Shown in pieces: positions 44,807 to 56,289 of a stretch of DNA of 64,000 nt. Source of the stretch: Lunularia cruciata (taxonomy: Eukaryota; Streptophyta; Marchantiopsida; Lunulariales; Lunulariaceae). The notes under the pieces are model-generated. The model was given only the letters and a program-made list of their open reading frames with translations. It ran no database searches and had not been told where the DNA came from. The stretch is from NCBI GenBank assembly GCA_948567375.1, contig OX419759.1:61904593-61968592 (forward strand). The letters run 5' to 3'. The number at the start of each line of letters is the position of its first letter. Positions within the stretch are counted from its first letter, which is position 1. A program made the translations under genes and the position numbers.

Positions 44807-45163
44807 ACTAAGTTTTCACTTTTCCTCAAAGTGAAGGTCTCTTTACCTTCTATGGTACATCTTCAACTTATCATGGTTACTCCTATCAAATTGTCTTCCT
44901 CCCAACTCCTTAAGATCATATGTGTAATTGCCCCACACCTTCTCCACTATGAAAGGTCCAAAGTACTTAGGCAAAAACTTCTTTTGCACTCTCTTGAATC
45001 AAATGGAATCAAACAACATTACCCAATCACCTTCTTTGAAAGTGTTCACCTTCTTCTTGCCTTGCTTCTTATCATAGCTCTCCTTTTTCTTCCTTTGGGC
45101 TTGCTCCACTCGAACCATAGCAATTGCTCTTGCCACTTCCAACTCCATGAGTTGATCCTTCCT
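44807..45163 (-). other. F2 copy 2: integrase tail to 3' LTR
   Basis: The minus strand reads a worn integrase C-terminal region. I see no additional complete gene and no envelope-like ORF here. Confidence 0.55.
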
Positions 45164-45955
45164 TCACTTCTCTGCATCACCTCCTTGTGCTTTCTTCAAT
45201 CTCCTATGAATGCTTTGGAAGGTAGGAAGATCAAAGTGAATAGGTAAGGTAGACTCAAGACCATACACCAATTGAAATGGAGAATATCTGGTGGAAGTTT
45301 TCATAGTTGTCCTATACTCCCACAAAACTGCATGAATCCTCTTGTCCCAATGATGTTTAGCCCCTTCCATTTCTGCATCTTTGGCCAACATCATGCACAA
45401 GGTCTGATTGGTTCTCTCTGCCAAGCCATTGGAATTTGGCTTATAGGATGTAGTTACTCTATGGGTGATAGAGAAATGTCATAGCATAGCTGTAGTAATG
45501 CTTCCTATAAACTCTCCTCCTCTATCAGAAACCAACTCCAAAGGGCATCCAAACCTAGTGATAATGCATTCATAAAGAAATCTACCCACTTCATCTTCAT
45601 TCTTGTCCCTCAATGGTCTAGCCTCAACCCACTTGGTAAGGTAATCAATAACTACCACAATGCACCGATTGTTCCTTGGGGTTCTATTGAGAGGACCTAC
45701 AAAATCAATTCCCCACTTCTCAAAAGCTCCTAGCAATGGAATTGATCTAAGTGGTGGAGTGGATGTAGACTTTCTAGCAAAAGCTTGACAAACATGACAA
45801 GTTTTGCAATAATCAAGACAATCCTTGAAAATCCCTCTCCAATGGTAACCTGCATCTAGAATCTTGAAAGCAGTCACCTTTCCTACAAAGTGTCCTCCAC
45901 ATACTAAACCTTCATGAAACTCCTTTATGAGTAGGATAGACTCATCCTTATCCAC
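45164..45955 (-). pseudogene. F2 copy 2 integrase
   Basis: The zinc-binding part has FHEGLVCGGHF and CKTCHVCQAF. The core has FEKWGIDFVGPLN (first D), GCPLELVSDRGGEFIG (second D) and MAERTNQTL (E), then HWDKRIHAVLWEYRTT and SPFQLVYGLESTLPI. This is the standard Athila/Tat integrase order. Broken. Confidence 0.88.
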
Positions 45956-46204
45956 TGCTCTTCAAAGTAGACCATCTGCTCCTTGGTGAAAAAGAATATC
46001 CTCCACCATTGTGTAAGGTCTAGATCTTGCTGCAAGGGCCTTCCTCTCCCTAGCATGCATCCTTTTTGGATAGTTACCTCTTGTCACAAAATCCACAATC
46101 TCCTTGTACTCCATTGGAACCTCTTGAGTGACTGAGATTGTCATGAGCTCCTCATCCGGGAAGGAATCATCCACTGGCTCATCTTCATCATGATCATAGG
46201 CTCT

Positions 46205-46564
46205 TGATAACAAATCAGCATTTGCATGTTTCTTTCCTGGCCTATCCTCAATGGTGTAGTCATACTCAGATAAGAGTATCATCCACCTTGCTAGTCTCCC
46301 TTCAACATTAGGCTTGTTGAAGATGTACTTCAAAGCCTTGTGATCCGTGACAATGGTGGCTTTCCCTCCAATCAAGTAGTGTCTAAACTTCTTGAGACCA
46401 AATATCACTGCCAACCCTTCTCTCTCCGTGACAGAGTAGTTTTTTTTTGCTGAAACCATCTGCCTACTAGCATAAGCTATTGGATGATCATGCCCATCTT
46501 GGTCTAATTGACTAAGAGTGCATCTGATAGCTACATTAGAAGCATCAATGTAGAGGATGAAAGG
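46205..46564 (-). pseudogene. F2 copy 2 RNase H
   Basis: WSKPFILYIDASNVAI start, HPIAYASRQM, NYSVTEREGLAVIFGLKKF, ATIVTDHKALKYIF and KKHANADLLSR end: the complete block order of gypsy RNase H. Confidence 0.92.
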
Positions 46565-46649
46565 CTTACTCCAATCAGGTTTAGCAAGAATTGGAGCTAC
46601 AACAAGGGATTGCTTGAGCTCCTCAAAAGCTTTGAGAGCCTCCTTGTCC

Positions 46650-47350
46650 TCCAAAATCACCATGTAATCTACACCCTTCTTCATGTAGATGGTCAATGCA
46701 TAAGCTTTGTTGGAAAATGAGAAGATGAACCTCCTATAGTATCCAACCATCCCCAAGAATTGGCGTAACTTTGTCAAGCTTGAAGGGAATGGAAGGTCTG
46801 AGATTTTCCTCACCTTCTTAGGACCAACTGCTATTCCATCCTTGGAGATGATGTGCCCCAAAAGTAGACCTTCTTCACATCCAAAAATGCACTTCTCTGG
46901 GTTGAGTGATGCATTTGCCTCATCCAAGCGTTGCAAGACTTTGATTAGGTGCTCAAAGTGCTCCTCCTTGCTCCCATAGACACAAAAGTCATCAATGAAG
47001 TCTCTCACAAATTTCCCAATGAAAGGTTCAAATACCTTGTTCATGAACCGTTGGAATGTGGCTGGAGCATTGCAAAGCCAAAAAGGCATGACCTTGAAAG
47101 CGTAAGTTCCCAAGGTGTGGTGAATGTGGTGAGTTGTTGATGCTCTAGTGCAATCTTGATTTGGTTGTATCCACTATAACCATCTCCAAAATTGTACCTC
47201 TCATGACCTGCAACCTCCTCCAAGATCTCATCAATGAATGGCAATGGGTAGTAGTCCTTCTTGGTAATAGCATTGAGCTTCTTGTAATCCACACATACTC
47301 GAAGCTTGCCATTCTTTTTCTTCACAATGACAATTGGAGACACCCATTCT
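46650..47350 (-). pseudogene. F2 copy 2 reverse transcriptase
   Basis: SPIVIVKKKNGKLRVCVDY, KKDYYPLPFIDEILEEVAG, GDGYSGYNQIKI, YAFKVMPFWLCNAPATFQRF, FIDDFCVYGSKEEHF (catalytic region near 46990) and FLGMVGYYRRFI. Tat/Athila lineage. Broken. Confidence 0.9.
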
Positions 47351-47355
47351 GAATT

Positions 47356-48280
47356 CTACACCTCAAAGATAAATCCAGCCTCCTTGAGCTTATCAATCTC
47401 CTCCTTCACAACCAAAGATATTGGTGGGATAATGCGACGTTGCTTTTGGCGGATTGGTCTTGCATGTGACTCCACCTCTATCTTGTACTCCTCCAAGGTC
47501 ACTTCCTTCAAAGCCTTGTAACTAAAAGCAAACACATGGATGAACTTGCAGAAAATCTCCTCAAATCTCACCTTCTCCTCCTTGGTAACATTTGGACCAT
47601 ACTTGAGGGTAGAAAACCTTCTCTCTACATCCTCAAGTATCAATGGTGATTTATCTGGGTCCTTCAAAACCTTTGGCTTAGGTGCAAAATCCATAGCACA
47701 CAAAGGATACACATCTGAATCAGATTCAGATTCATCCTCCTCCGTGGAAGCCTCCTCTTCCATGCTTGTATCCACACCTTAAGATCCTTCTTCAAAATCT
47801 GATTCTCAATAATCAGAAGATGGTGTATCTGAATGTGAAGTGTTGGTGGTGTTAGTCACAGGAACTGTGACTCTATGGTTTGATTGCCTAATCCTCAAGT
47901 ACCCTTTGTGCCATTGATCAGTTGTGCGTGCTACTCTCAACCATGGCCTCCCAAGAAGTAAGTCATAGCTTGAATCTTTCAAGACTTGGAAAGTCATGAG
48001 ATTTTGAACTCCTATAACTGAAACTACCACTTTATCCATCACCCCTACTGGTCAAACTTGTTGCTTGTTTGCCATGCTCACCACAAATGTTGAAGTTCTT
48101 GAGGGTATCATACCCAACTTCTTCATCAACCTTTCTGACATGGCATTCACTGCTAATCCTCCATCAACCAATGCATCCTTGATGTTGTGATCATTCACTC
48201 TCACATCAATCTTGGAGGCATATTCACAAGCCTCCCATGGTGCTGGCTTGGCATCCACCACCCCCATTGATACCGGAACT
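47356..48280 (-). pseudogene. F2 copy 2 retropepsin and linker to RT
   Basis: ALVDGGLAVNAMSERLMKKL near 48160 marks the active-site half of the protease, and SYDLLLGRPWLR near 47945 the second half. An acidic linker (EEEASTEEDESESDSD near 47735) and a RPIRQKQRRIIPP block lead to RT, as in Athila-like elements. Confidence 0.8.
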
Positions 48281-48289
48281 GTTGCCTTC

Positions 48290-49678
48290 TTCTTCCTCTT
48301 GCTCCTTGTAGAACTCAAACCACCTCTAAGCTCCTTTCTCAAGGTAGGGTTCAAAGCAATTAATTGGCCCACTATGATGTTAGCCTTGTGACTACCAACA
48401 TCCTCCAACGCATTGTAGTTCCATTGTTGCTTTGAGATCAAGAAGTCCTCCATCCTCAACTTCTTCCTAGGAGTCTTTGTTGTTGATGGTGTTGAGGTGC
48501 GAGTGCTCCTAGTAGACATAGGAGTATCCTTGCTTGAAGTAAATCCTTGAGAAGAGTAAACATCCTCTGCAAAACAAGCTCTCTTCTTCTCTTGTGCCAA
48601 AAGCTCCAAATTAAGACTCTTGGAGTTTGAGCACTCTCCCTTCTCATACTTGCTCTCCACAACATCTATGGATGCTATCCCCTTACCTTTGTTTGGATCA
48701 GGAGCCACTTGGGTTTCACTACCTCCCTCTTTCCCTCTATTGGCTCCCTCATAACCCCTTCCTCCATGGTAAGTGGAATTTGGGCAATTCCTTTGGAATT
48801 TGGGCAATTTGGCCTCTTCCTCCACAACCAAAACAATTTCTATCATTGAAATTGTTGGCTGGTTGGCTTCTTCTAAATGGATATTTTCCATAACTCCTAG
48901 GCCCTCTCCCAACATTCTGATCCACCTCTCTCTTCTCCCATAGTTGCACCACATTGATCTTGAGATCCGCAAGTTGTTCTGTGATGGTTTGAAGTGGATC
49001 TTTTGGTGGAGATACAAGAACTGGAGCAACCACTACTTGTGGTGCAACCCTTGCCACCAAAGTATCAGTAGTTCCACCATACTTGTAGCCTTGAGGAGGA
49101 TGCACAACCTCCTTCACCACCAAATCACTCGCATCCCCTTCCAAACTCTCCTCCATACGAATTGTGATCTTGATAGCTTCAACCTTGGAAGAAGGTTTCT
49201 CATATCTCACCTTGCTTCTAATTTGTGGTCTAAACCCTCCCACAAAATTCTTGGTGAGCATGGCCCCTATGCCAATCATTGTAGTCTCCATATCATCCCC
49301 ACCCTTCCTCAACACTATGCGAAATCTGGACTCTAACTTTTCCACTCTTTCCACATAGACTCTCACTTTCTCTCCATCTCCTTGCTTGAGAAATGTAACC
49401 TCACTCATCAATCTCTCATAACTCTCATCAGGAAGAAAGTTCTCAATGAGTGCTGAAGTCAAAGTCTCCCAAGACTCCTCTTCCCCATCTCTCCTCTCTC
49501 TCTTTTGGTATTCTGACTCATACCATGTAAGTGCTACATCCTCAAAGAAATCTGGTAATAATGAGGCCCACTCATTCTTCCTCCTCTCATTGTTTCCTAT
49601 GCAAGCTCTCTTGAAGTCTCTCACAAAGGCCTCCATATCTTCTCCATCCTTGCCAAAGAAAACCGGAAGTTTCCCCAT
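48290..49678 (-). pseudogene. F2 copy 2 gag
   Basis: MGKLPVFFGKDGEDMEAF start at 49678; the capsid region holds WASLLPDFFEDVALTWYESE, VRVYVERVEKLESRFRIVL and MIGIGAMLTKNFVGGFRPQI. A zinc-knuckle segment (NCFGCGGRG) lies near 48830, then a charged tail with QGFTSSKDTPMSTRSTR and MEDFLISKQQWNYN. Particle protein. Broken in its later part. Confidence 0.85.
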
Positions 49679-49910
49679 CTTAACCTCTCACTATCTTTCT
49701 TTCTCTCAATTTTTTTTCTCTTTTCTTTTCTCTCACTCTATTACTAATAAAGTATATACATGACTAACACCATCTGAGAATAATCCACTCTAGGGAACAC
49801 AAAAGGTTCAGGTTGCTCCAAGATTTCTATAGCAACATCAAATCCTAGAGTACATATTAATCTAACTCTCATGGATAGTTTCTCCATAAGTTGAAAGATT
49901 ATCTCCATCA

Positions 49911-50384
49911 CTAATCTTGAGAACTAGCTGATGAAGGTGGTAGTATTTTTGTAGCTGTACTAAGGCTCTCTCCAAGATCCTTCACCAAAGTCTCCAAAAG
50001 TGCTTTTACTCCACTACACTCATGTCCTTTTGGAAGTCCTTCCACTCCACAAACCTCACATAACTCCTTGGTCTTAGATCTTCTCCCTCCTAATCTTGGT
50101 GAAGAAGGTCCAACATGCAAACCCAAGTCAAGTAAGCCTCTCCTTTCCCTCAATCTCTTGCTCTCAAAGGTCAATGGACATGAACTTGCCTTATGTCCCT
50201 TCTCTCCACACAGAAAGCACTTAGACTCACTCTTTCCTCCAAGTGGTGTAGGTTTTTGAATCCTCTCAACACTCTCTTCAAATTCTATTGTAAACTCTCT
50301 TTTCCTCAAATCCACCCCTACAATCACCTTAAACCCTTGGGGAACCTTGCATAATCTCAATTTCCACTCTTGATGACCCTCCAT
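49911..50384 (-). CDS. F2 pre-gag ORF with zinc knuckle, unknown role
   Basis: 157 residues, open from ATG 50384. An N-terminal VGVDLRKREFTIEFEESVERI segment, a CFLCGEKGHKASSC knuckle (CX2CX4HX4C, 50178-50219), a basic KRLRERRG and RRSKTKE stretch, then a second Cys/His cluster (CEVCGVEGLPKGHEC) and a coiled end. It lies in the leader between primer site and gag, a place where most Athila/Tat elements carry no ORF. F2 copy 1 has the same ORF in worn form. It may be an RNA-binding accessory protein; that is inference. Confidence 0.6.
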   Translation of the reverse strand: MEGHQEWKLRLCKVPQGFKVIVGVDLRKREFTIEFEESVERIQKPTPLGGKSESKCFLCGEKGHKASSCPLTFESKRLRERRGLLDLGLHVGPSSPRLGGRRSKTKELCEVCGVEGLPKGHECSGVKALLETLVKDLGESLSTATKILPPSSASSQD

Positions 50385-50399
50385 GTTCCCAAGATGAAT

Positions 50400-51220
50400 C
50401 TAAACACTCAAACATGCTTTTTGTTGATCTCAAACTCCTCATGCATGAGATCTCCACTTTGCAGAATTGACCCTTACTCACAATGTCACTAAATCTCCCA
50501 ACCACTACGTCAAAGTCCTCTCAAATTTTTTACACTTAATCACAAGTCTAGGGAGTCCCTCCCTGCAAAATTTAAGATCTTTTCATCAAGCCATTTGGCC
50601 TAGGCACCTTTCTATTCAGCACCTATATTTCAGATTTGGTCTGAAAACCACCCCCTTCACTTCAAAAACTCATTCCTCCCTGCGCAAGAACGATCTCTCT
50701 CTATTTTTTGTGGCAGCAAGTGGGATACAATGCACTAAATTGTCTTGCAAATTTTCAAGACAATTCACTGAAAATTGAAGAAATGGCAGACTCTATACAA
50801 TTTTTCCAGAGAGCATGCAGTTGCGGGAGCACTTTACCCTATCAACTTTTAAACATTCTAGCCTAGTGTGCATAGAAGCTCTCACAATTATTTGAAGTGT
50901 GCTAACTGAAAAATAACCCAAGCTATCATGTGTAGAAATCTCAAGTCCAGATCTCAAACTTGAGATTTTGCCCAAAATCACCTTAATCTCCAAAATCTGC
51001 AATCCACCTCACACAATCTCTCCAATTCCTCTCATGTGTACAAGATATAAAAAATCACCTCAAAGACATCATTATGAACTACAGGGTATACAAATGGATC
51101 TTGGTTTTTCTAACATAAGTTCAGCCCTCTCCTCTCATAATATTCTCTCCAAGTGAGCTCTCATAGCCTCCTTCTGCCTAATGTAGAATTGAACGCGGAA
51201 CATTATCTTGCCTTCTAGAG
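50400..51220 (-). other. F2 copy 2 leader
   Basis: About 0.8 kb between the primer site and the zinc-knuckle ORF with no convincing gene; shared in outline with 5511-6289. Confidence 0.6.
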
Positions 51221-51222
51221 AG

Positions 51223-51241
51223 GTCCCGACAACGGAACCAA
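51223..51241 (-). other. F2 copy 2 primer binding site
   Basis: On the minus strand TTGGTTCCGTTGTCGGGACC lies a few bases after the 5' LTR. It resembles the tRNA-Asp complement used by Athila-like elements, with several mismatches. Confidence 0.65.
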
Positions 51242-51244
51242 AAA

Positions 51245-51932
51245 TGTAAGCCAGCCTGTCTCTCACTCAGGATGAACCTTTGATGGCTATTATGGTAGCG
51301 CACCATGGACTAAGAAGACAAGGAACCCCAACTCCATCATACTCCTCCAAGGCTAACACTCCAAGACTCAAGACATTGCTCACTAGAGAACTCAATGAGA
51401 GAGAGATAGTTGCAAATGAAAGGATGATGAGTACCTCCTCACCCCTTGTTTATATACTTGTGAAATAGTTACATACCAAAGTTACTAATTACCGTAGTAA
51501 CTCAAGTTACTAGACTAAAAGTCAAGTAAAGTCAAAAAGTAGAAAGGAATATCCATTCACATGGGCATATTCCTCTAAGCATGTGGTCTTATCTTGACCC
51601 AACCACTAAGTCAAGGATTCCTTCACATGGGCTATCTTTGGACTAAAGAAGAATCCAAAACAAAAAGGCTTGCGGGCCCAAGAGTTCTCAACTCTTTCCT
51701 CAAAGCCAAACACCTAGGAATAATACCAAGTCAACACACTAAAATCCAAAATAGTGGTGCTCATCTTTTCTACTTCCTCTAAATTAAGGTCCCCTCTATC
51801 TTAGTTATGACTAACTTTAGCTAACCATGACTAATATAGAACCATCCTTTATCTCTAAATAATATCTCTTAAGTACTTGTAATACCAAGCTAAATATCAC
51901 AATACCACACACATGCACAAATGCGTGTTATA
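51245..51932 (-). repeat. F2 copy 2: 5' LTR
   Basis: 688 bp, about 11 substitutions from the 3' LTR plus a one-base indel. The plus-strand start TGTAAGCC and end GTGTTATA abut the GATC duplication. Confidence 0.93.
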
Positions 51933-51936
51933 GATC

Positions 51937-53829
51937 GGGACCTCCATGATGAGATTGAGAGAATGGAGGGAGGAGATGCTACTTGTATTGACTTGCCAGA
52001 AGATCATCTTTCAGGAGAGTAGGAGGACGAGTTCAAGATGGTGTTCCAACAAGGAGCACGATCTTGATTTTTCAGCAAGATTGTCCAAGGCAAACCAAGT
52101 GAACTTGCTAAAGAAGAAGAGAGCTTTAAGGAATTGAGCTTGAAGGTGAGATGATCTAGACTTCATGTTGTAGCATAGGTAATGTTGGCATAAAGTCAAG
52201 ATGAAGCCAAGGTTCTTTGGATTGATGCTTAGATAAGCTTACGCCATAAATGAATACATATCTAAATGCAAGAACAAGCAATGGAGGAACTAACTAAGGC
52301 AAGTCAAAGCATAGAAAGATCAAGCTTGGAAAAGGGAGCTTGTTAGTAGAACAAGAGAAGAGCAACATTTATACAATCAAGTGAAGCATGCCAAAGGCCA
52401 AGTTGTTCAACAAGAAGTGAAGGGAAAGAAGGTTGAGGTGAAGCATACTGAGGAGTTGCAACTACTGCGGACAAAGTTGGAGAAGGAGGTGACTTGAGGC
52501 AAGTCACCTCAACAAAGGAGGGTTTGGGCTTAGGTAGTGAGGTTGCTACACAATTGAAGGCAATACTTAGTATTGGCATTGAGGTGAAGTTAGAAGAAGC
52601 CTACCTACATGAGCTCAAGTTGCTAATGTAAAACCAAGAGGAGAAAGACAAGGATTTAGATCTGAATACTTTATTGATTCACCTTAGAGATAGAGTAGAT
52701 AGGAAGATGATTGAGGTAGGAGATAACATATGCCTCAAGTTAGACTTAGCTAAAACTAATTATCTTGACTATGTCAGGTCAGATTTCTCTACTTTGATTG
52801 AAAGTAGAGAAATCTGACCTGACATAGTCAAGATCAGAGTGTAGGTGACTTTGGATGAGTTATTTGAGTCGTCTAAACTAGTTTGATAGAGAAGGAAAAG
52901 TTAGATAGAACACTTATGACTCTAGTCTTACTACAAAATGATGAAGAAGAAATAGTAGTAGAAGTAGTGGATGAATCCAAACTGCAAGAGACATTGCTAG
53001 TGCATTTGGGTGAAGAAGCCAAAGTTGAGGTAGTACTCGGATTATATTAGAGTAGTAGTAGTTAAAGATTTGAAGTAAAATGAGACTTTGTGTCTAGAGA
53101 TTTGCAAGAAGTAGTCAAGTAGTTTAGACAGTTTTTTTAAACTGCCAAGTGGTCTGCCTATTTAAAGTAGCCATTTGTAGCATTATATATTCAGAAATTG
53201 AGCAGAAGAATGAGTAAAGCAAAGTGCTGGAGAAAGACTTATTGTTTCACTTAATTCTGAGTATCAATCAATTTGTTTTCATTTGTGAGTGTATGGAGAA
53301 GTTTGGATTGCAATTGAGAGGTTGTTAGATGTTGGATTCTACAATTATGCATTTCATTCTTTGTGTTTGATCTTGAATGGAGCACATCCAAAGCAATGCA
53401 TTGGAGGATTTATGAGAAATATAGTGTTGGTAGTATTTGTATTTGTGATTGTAGGCAAGCGATTGATGCAAAGTCATTTCAAATTGGGAAGTTGCATCTT
53501 TGATGGATAGGTGGAATGAAACTCCAAGGTGGAATCTCTTCATGGCAAAGTAGCCTTCTTTGTATCAACTGAATCATCACAATTGAGACAAAATTGGAAA
53601 GTGATTGATGAATTGTGATTTTAAGTGATACTTATTGTAGCAAGACTGCTATTGAGAAATTGCTACTCTCTTTTGGGTGTAGTTTTTTCCCAAGTGATTA
53701 AAGATGTAAACAAGAGAACTACATGGTTTACATTTTCCTTTGTATGTGACCATTCCTAACATGTATCTTTATAGGAACAAATGATTACTCATATATTACT
53801 ATAAAAGTGATACATATTGGGTTGTCATA
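51937..53829 (+). repeat. F1 copy 4: 3' LTR, right part
   Basis: Continues the LTR after F2 copy 2: a charged coiled-coil region (about 51940-53045) comparable to 2320-3490, then a non-coding tail with the TTTTGGGTGTAGTTTTTTCC block and a GGGTTGTCATA end. Contains a perfect 34-bp inverted repeat at 52762-52834. Confidence 0.8.
52762..52834. repeat. Perfect 34-bp inverted repeat with 5-nt loop
   Basis: The left arm (52762-52795) starts ATCTTGACTATGTCAGG and the right arm (52801-52834) is its exact reverse complement, separated by GATTG. No such palindrome is visible at the matching place in the LTR at 614-4275. The arms are free of mismatch although the surrounding LTR is old. Confidence 0.97.
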
Positions 53830-54104
53830 TAACTTTAGTTTCTACGGTAATTAGTAACTTTAGTGTATAAGTATTTCACAAGTATATAAACTAGGAGCGA
53901 GGAGGTACTCATCATCCTTTCATTTGCAACTATCTCTCTCTCATTGAGTACTCCAATGATCAATGGCTTGACTCTTGAAGGTGCCTTGGTTTCTTAGTCT
54001 TGGAGGAGTGTGATAGAGTTTTGTTATTTTCCATCTTAGTCTATGGTGTGCTACCTTAATAGCCATTTGAGGTTCATCTTTAGTGAGAAATAGGTCAGCT
54101 CATA
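53830..54104 (+). repeat. F2 LTR fragment (copy 3)
   Basis: The last 275 bp of an F2 LTR in plus orientation: GTATATAAACTAGGAGC, CATTTGCAACTATCTCTCTC and AGTCTATGGTG blocks, ending AGCTCATA. It abuts the end of an F1 LTR on the left and F1b pol on the right. Confidence 0.8.
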
Positions 54105-54918
54105 GTATTGACTGTGCAACAAAGATGGTGGAAGCCAAGACTACCAAGAAGGATGATGTTGCTATGGTCATGGAATTCTTCTTCCAAAATGTTATCTCAA
54201 GGTATGGCTGTCCATTGGAGCTGGTCAATGATTGGGGAGTGGGGGAGAGGGAATATTTTCTCAACATCAAATCAAATCCTTGATGGTATATTTTCAAATC
54301 AAACACAAGAAGACTAATCCCTACAATCCTGAAGCTGACATATTGACCAAGAAAGCTAATGGATTTCTATGTAAAATCTTGAACAAGATCATGATCAATT
54401 ATGCTTACAATTGGGAGACCAAGCTACCAATAGCTTTGTGTGCTTATAAAACTATAGAAAAGATCACCGCAAGGCAAACACCATATTTTCTTATGTATGG
54501 ATTGCACCCAATCTTTTATGTGGAATTTGATGTCCCTACCTATCAAATTTTTTCTGAGGATAAAATGTCACAAGAGGATAGTCAAGAGCTTTGATTGCAC
54601 AGATTGATGTTCTTGGATGAGAAGTAGGAAGATTCCTATGAATGCACAAAGGATGCTCAATAAAGACAGAAGGAACACCATGACAAGAACATATGTTTGG
54701 TGTAGGTGACTACAGGTGATCTTGTTTTGTTACAAAATAGTATCCACAAGTTGTTTATAAGAAAATTACAACTTTGCTAGATGGGGCACTATTTCATGCA
54801 AACTTTCTTCAACAATGGATCCTCGTAATTGACAATTTGGAAGGAAACCTGCTTATCTCCAAAGTGAATGGTTGGAGAGTGTGCAAGTACTATGATTGAA
54901 CTTAGAGTAAAGGGGCCA
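54105..54918 (+). mobile_element. F1b: integrase end and purine tract
   Basis: Homologous to the F1 integrase: ATKMVEAKTTKKDD, FFFQNVISRYGCPLELV, ANGFLCKILNKI, TPYFLMYGLHPI. A purine tract (AAAGGGGCC near 54909-54916) precedes an LTR-like start. Diverged from F1 enough to be treated as a subfamily. Broken. Confidence 0.75.
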
Positions 54919-55785
54919 TGTAGTAGCACACCTTGCATCTTCCTATGCAGATTTTATTTTCTTTATAGTAATTTTTTTAAATTAAGATTAAAATACTATC
55001 AATAGATAGGATTTTTGGTTGGTACACCAATTGCCACAAAATTTCCTACCAAAATGTACACAAGAAATGGGTGGAGTTGTCATCCGATAAGAGTGGGACT
55101 AGATCACTATCTTAATCATGATCACGGGTTGCCATGTCAATACTAGTCAATTGATTGTCTATGTTTGCATTCACACAAGTAAGAAACTATCACACGGTGT
55201 GAAGAATTGATTTCAACAACTTTCAATTTGCATGATGCTTCACATGTTTGGGAACAACAATGTTTCACCACTAATGCTTACTAGAATTTTGAAAAAATTC
55301 ATTGAATGGTACAAGTACTTCACCTTGGGAGGAGCAAGGTTCAATCAAATTGAGACTGAGCTACCACCAAGAATTCAATCTTCATAGATTTGTAGAAGCA
55401 AAATAGTATGGAATTTTCTAGCAATGAAGTAGCATTTTGAATTTAGCATAAGAGATTGTGTGAGAGGGTGATAGAGACTAAGATCATGAATGAGAATCGG
55501 TGACACAAATTCAAATTAGCAGCATTGTGCAACATGATGTCTCCAAAGAAGAAGAAGCCTACCAGGATTTCTTTGTGCTCTACAAGAGTGGAGAAATGAG
55601 CACATTATTACTATGTTGAGTATGTCAACACAAAGCGCTTGCAATTCTTACTATGGATATGGGATTTCTCGTATCTCCTTATGATACTAGAGATCAAGGA
55701 GAAGAAGAATCCTTACTCCATTGACTTGCAAGGCAATATGTTGGCTTAGATTGAAGAATATTGGTAGAAATTTCTTGGGTCCAAT

Positions 55786-56064
55786 TTGATGCCTAGAGCA
55801 ATGTACCTTAACCAAAAGTTGGCTCGAGCAATAGAAGAGATGGTGAGGAAGTTTGAGGTGTCATTCAAATCCAAGAAGCTAGGGAATGGTTGGAAGGTAG
55901 ATTGGTATAATGATCACATCTACCAACCCAATGACCTTGCTCATGAAGATCTTCAAGTCAACCCAAACCACTTCTGTCAACAATGGGCAAGCCATTTTCT
56001 TCCATTTGTTACACAAAGAGAAACCCATGGATTGGGCAAAGATATTTTATCATTAAACTCATAA
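55786..56064 (+). pseudogene. F1b LTR-internal ORF segment
   Basis: 92 residues open: KLARAIEEMVRKFEVSFKSK, GNGWKVDWYNDHIYQPNDL, NHFCQQWASHFLPF. The NGWKVDWY block and its spacing resemble NGYKVESYKVP in the ORF at 1026-1754, linking the F1 and F1b LTR proteins. Function unknown. Confidence 0.45.
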
Positions 56065-56289
56065 ATTGATATATCAGTTGCAAATGAGTGCTAGCAATAT
56101 GTTTCTCTCCTTGTTTGTCCAATCCAAGTATAGGGTAGAGAGCAAGAAATGCAAGGAGATGTTGATCAAGTACCACCAAATGGAGAAATGGGTTAAATTC
56201 ACCAAGACCAATAGGGCGATTACCAACAAGAGAAAATAGGCCATGGTGACAATGCAAAAAAGGAAGAGGCACAATCCTTATACCCAAGT

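Larger units (their letters stand above)
44106..51932 (-). mobile_element. F2 copy 2: full-length Tat/Athila-like element
   Basis: 7,827 bp with LTRs at 44106-44794 and 51245-51932 and a GATC duplication (44102-44105 and 51933-51936) in an F1 LTR. Minus-strand order: 5' LTR, tRNA-Asp-like primer site, leader, a zinc-knuckle ORF, gag, retropepsin, RT, RNase H, integrase, purine tract, 3' LTR. The LTRs differ at about 11 of 688 positions, so it is fairly young, older than F4 and much younger than F3 copy 2. Largely readable, with several breaks. RT has FIDDFCVYG and YGDGYSGYNQI-type motifs, the Tat/Athila style; no chromodomain is seen. Confidence 0.94.

Noticed and set aside
52762-52834. Rho-independent terminator or miRNA precursor
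   Set aside because: Bacterial terminators do not apply here, and perfect 34-bp arms with a 5-nt loop do not look like a plant miRNA foldback; a repair-type inversion is simpler.
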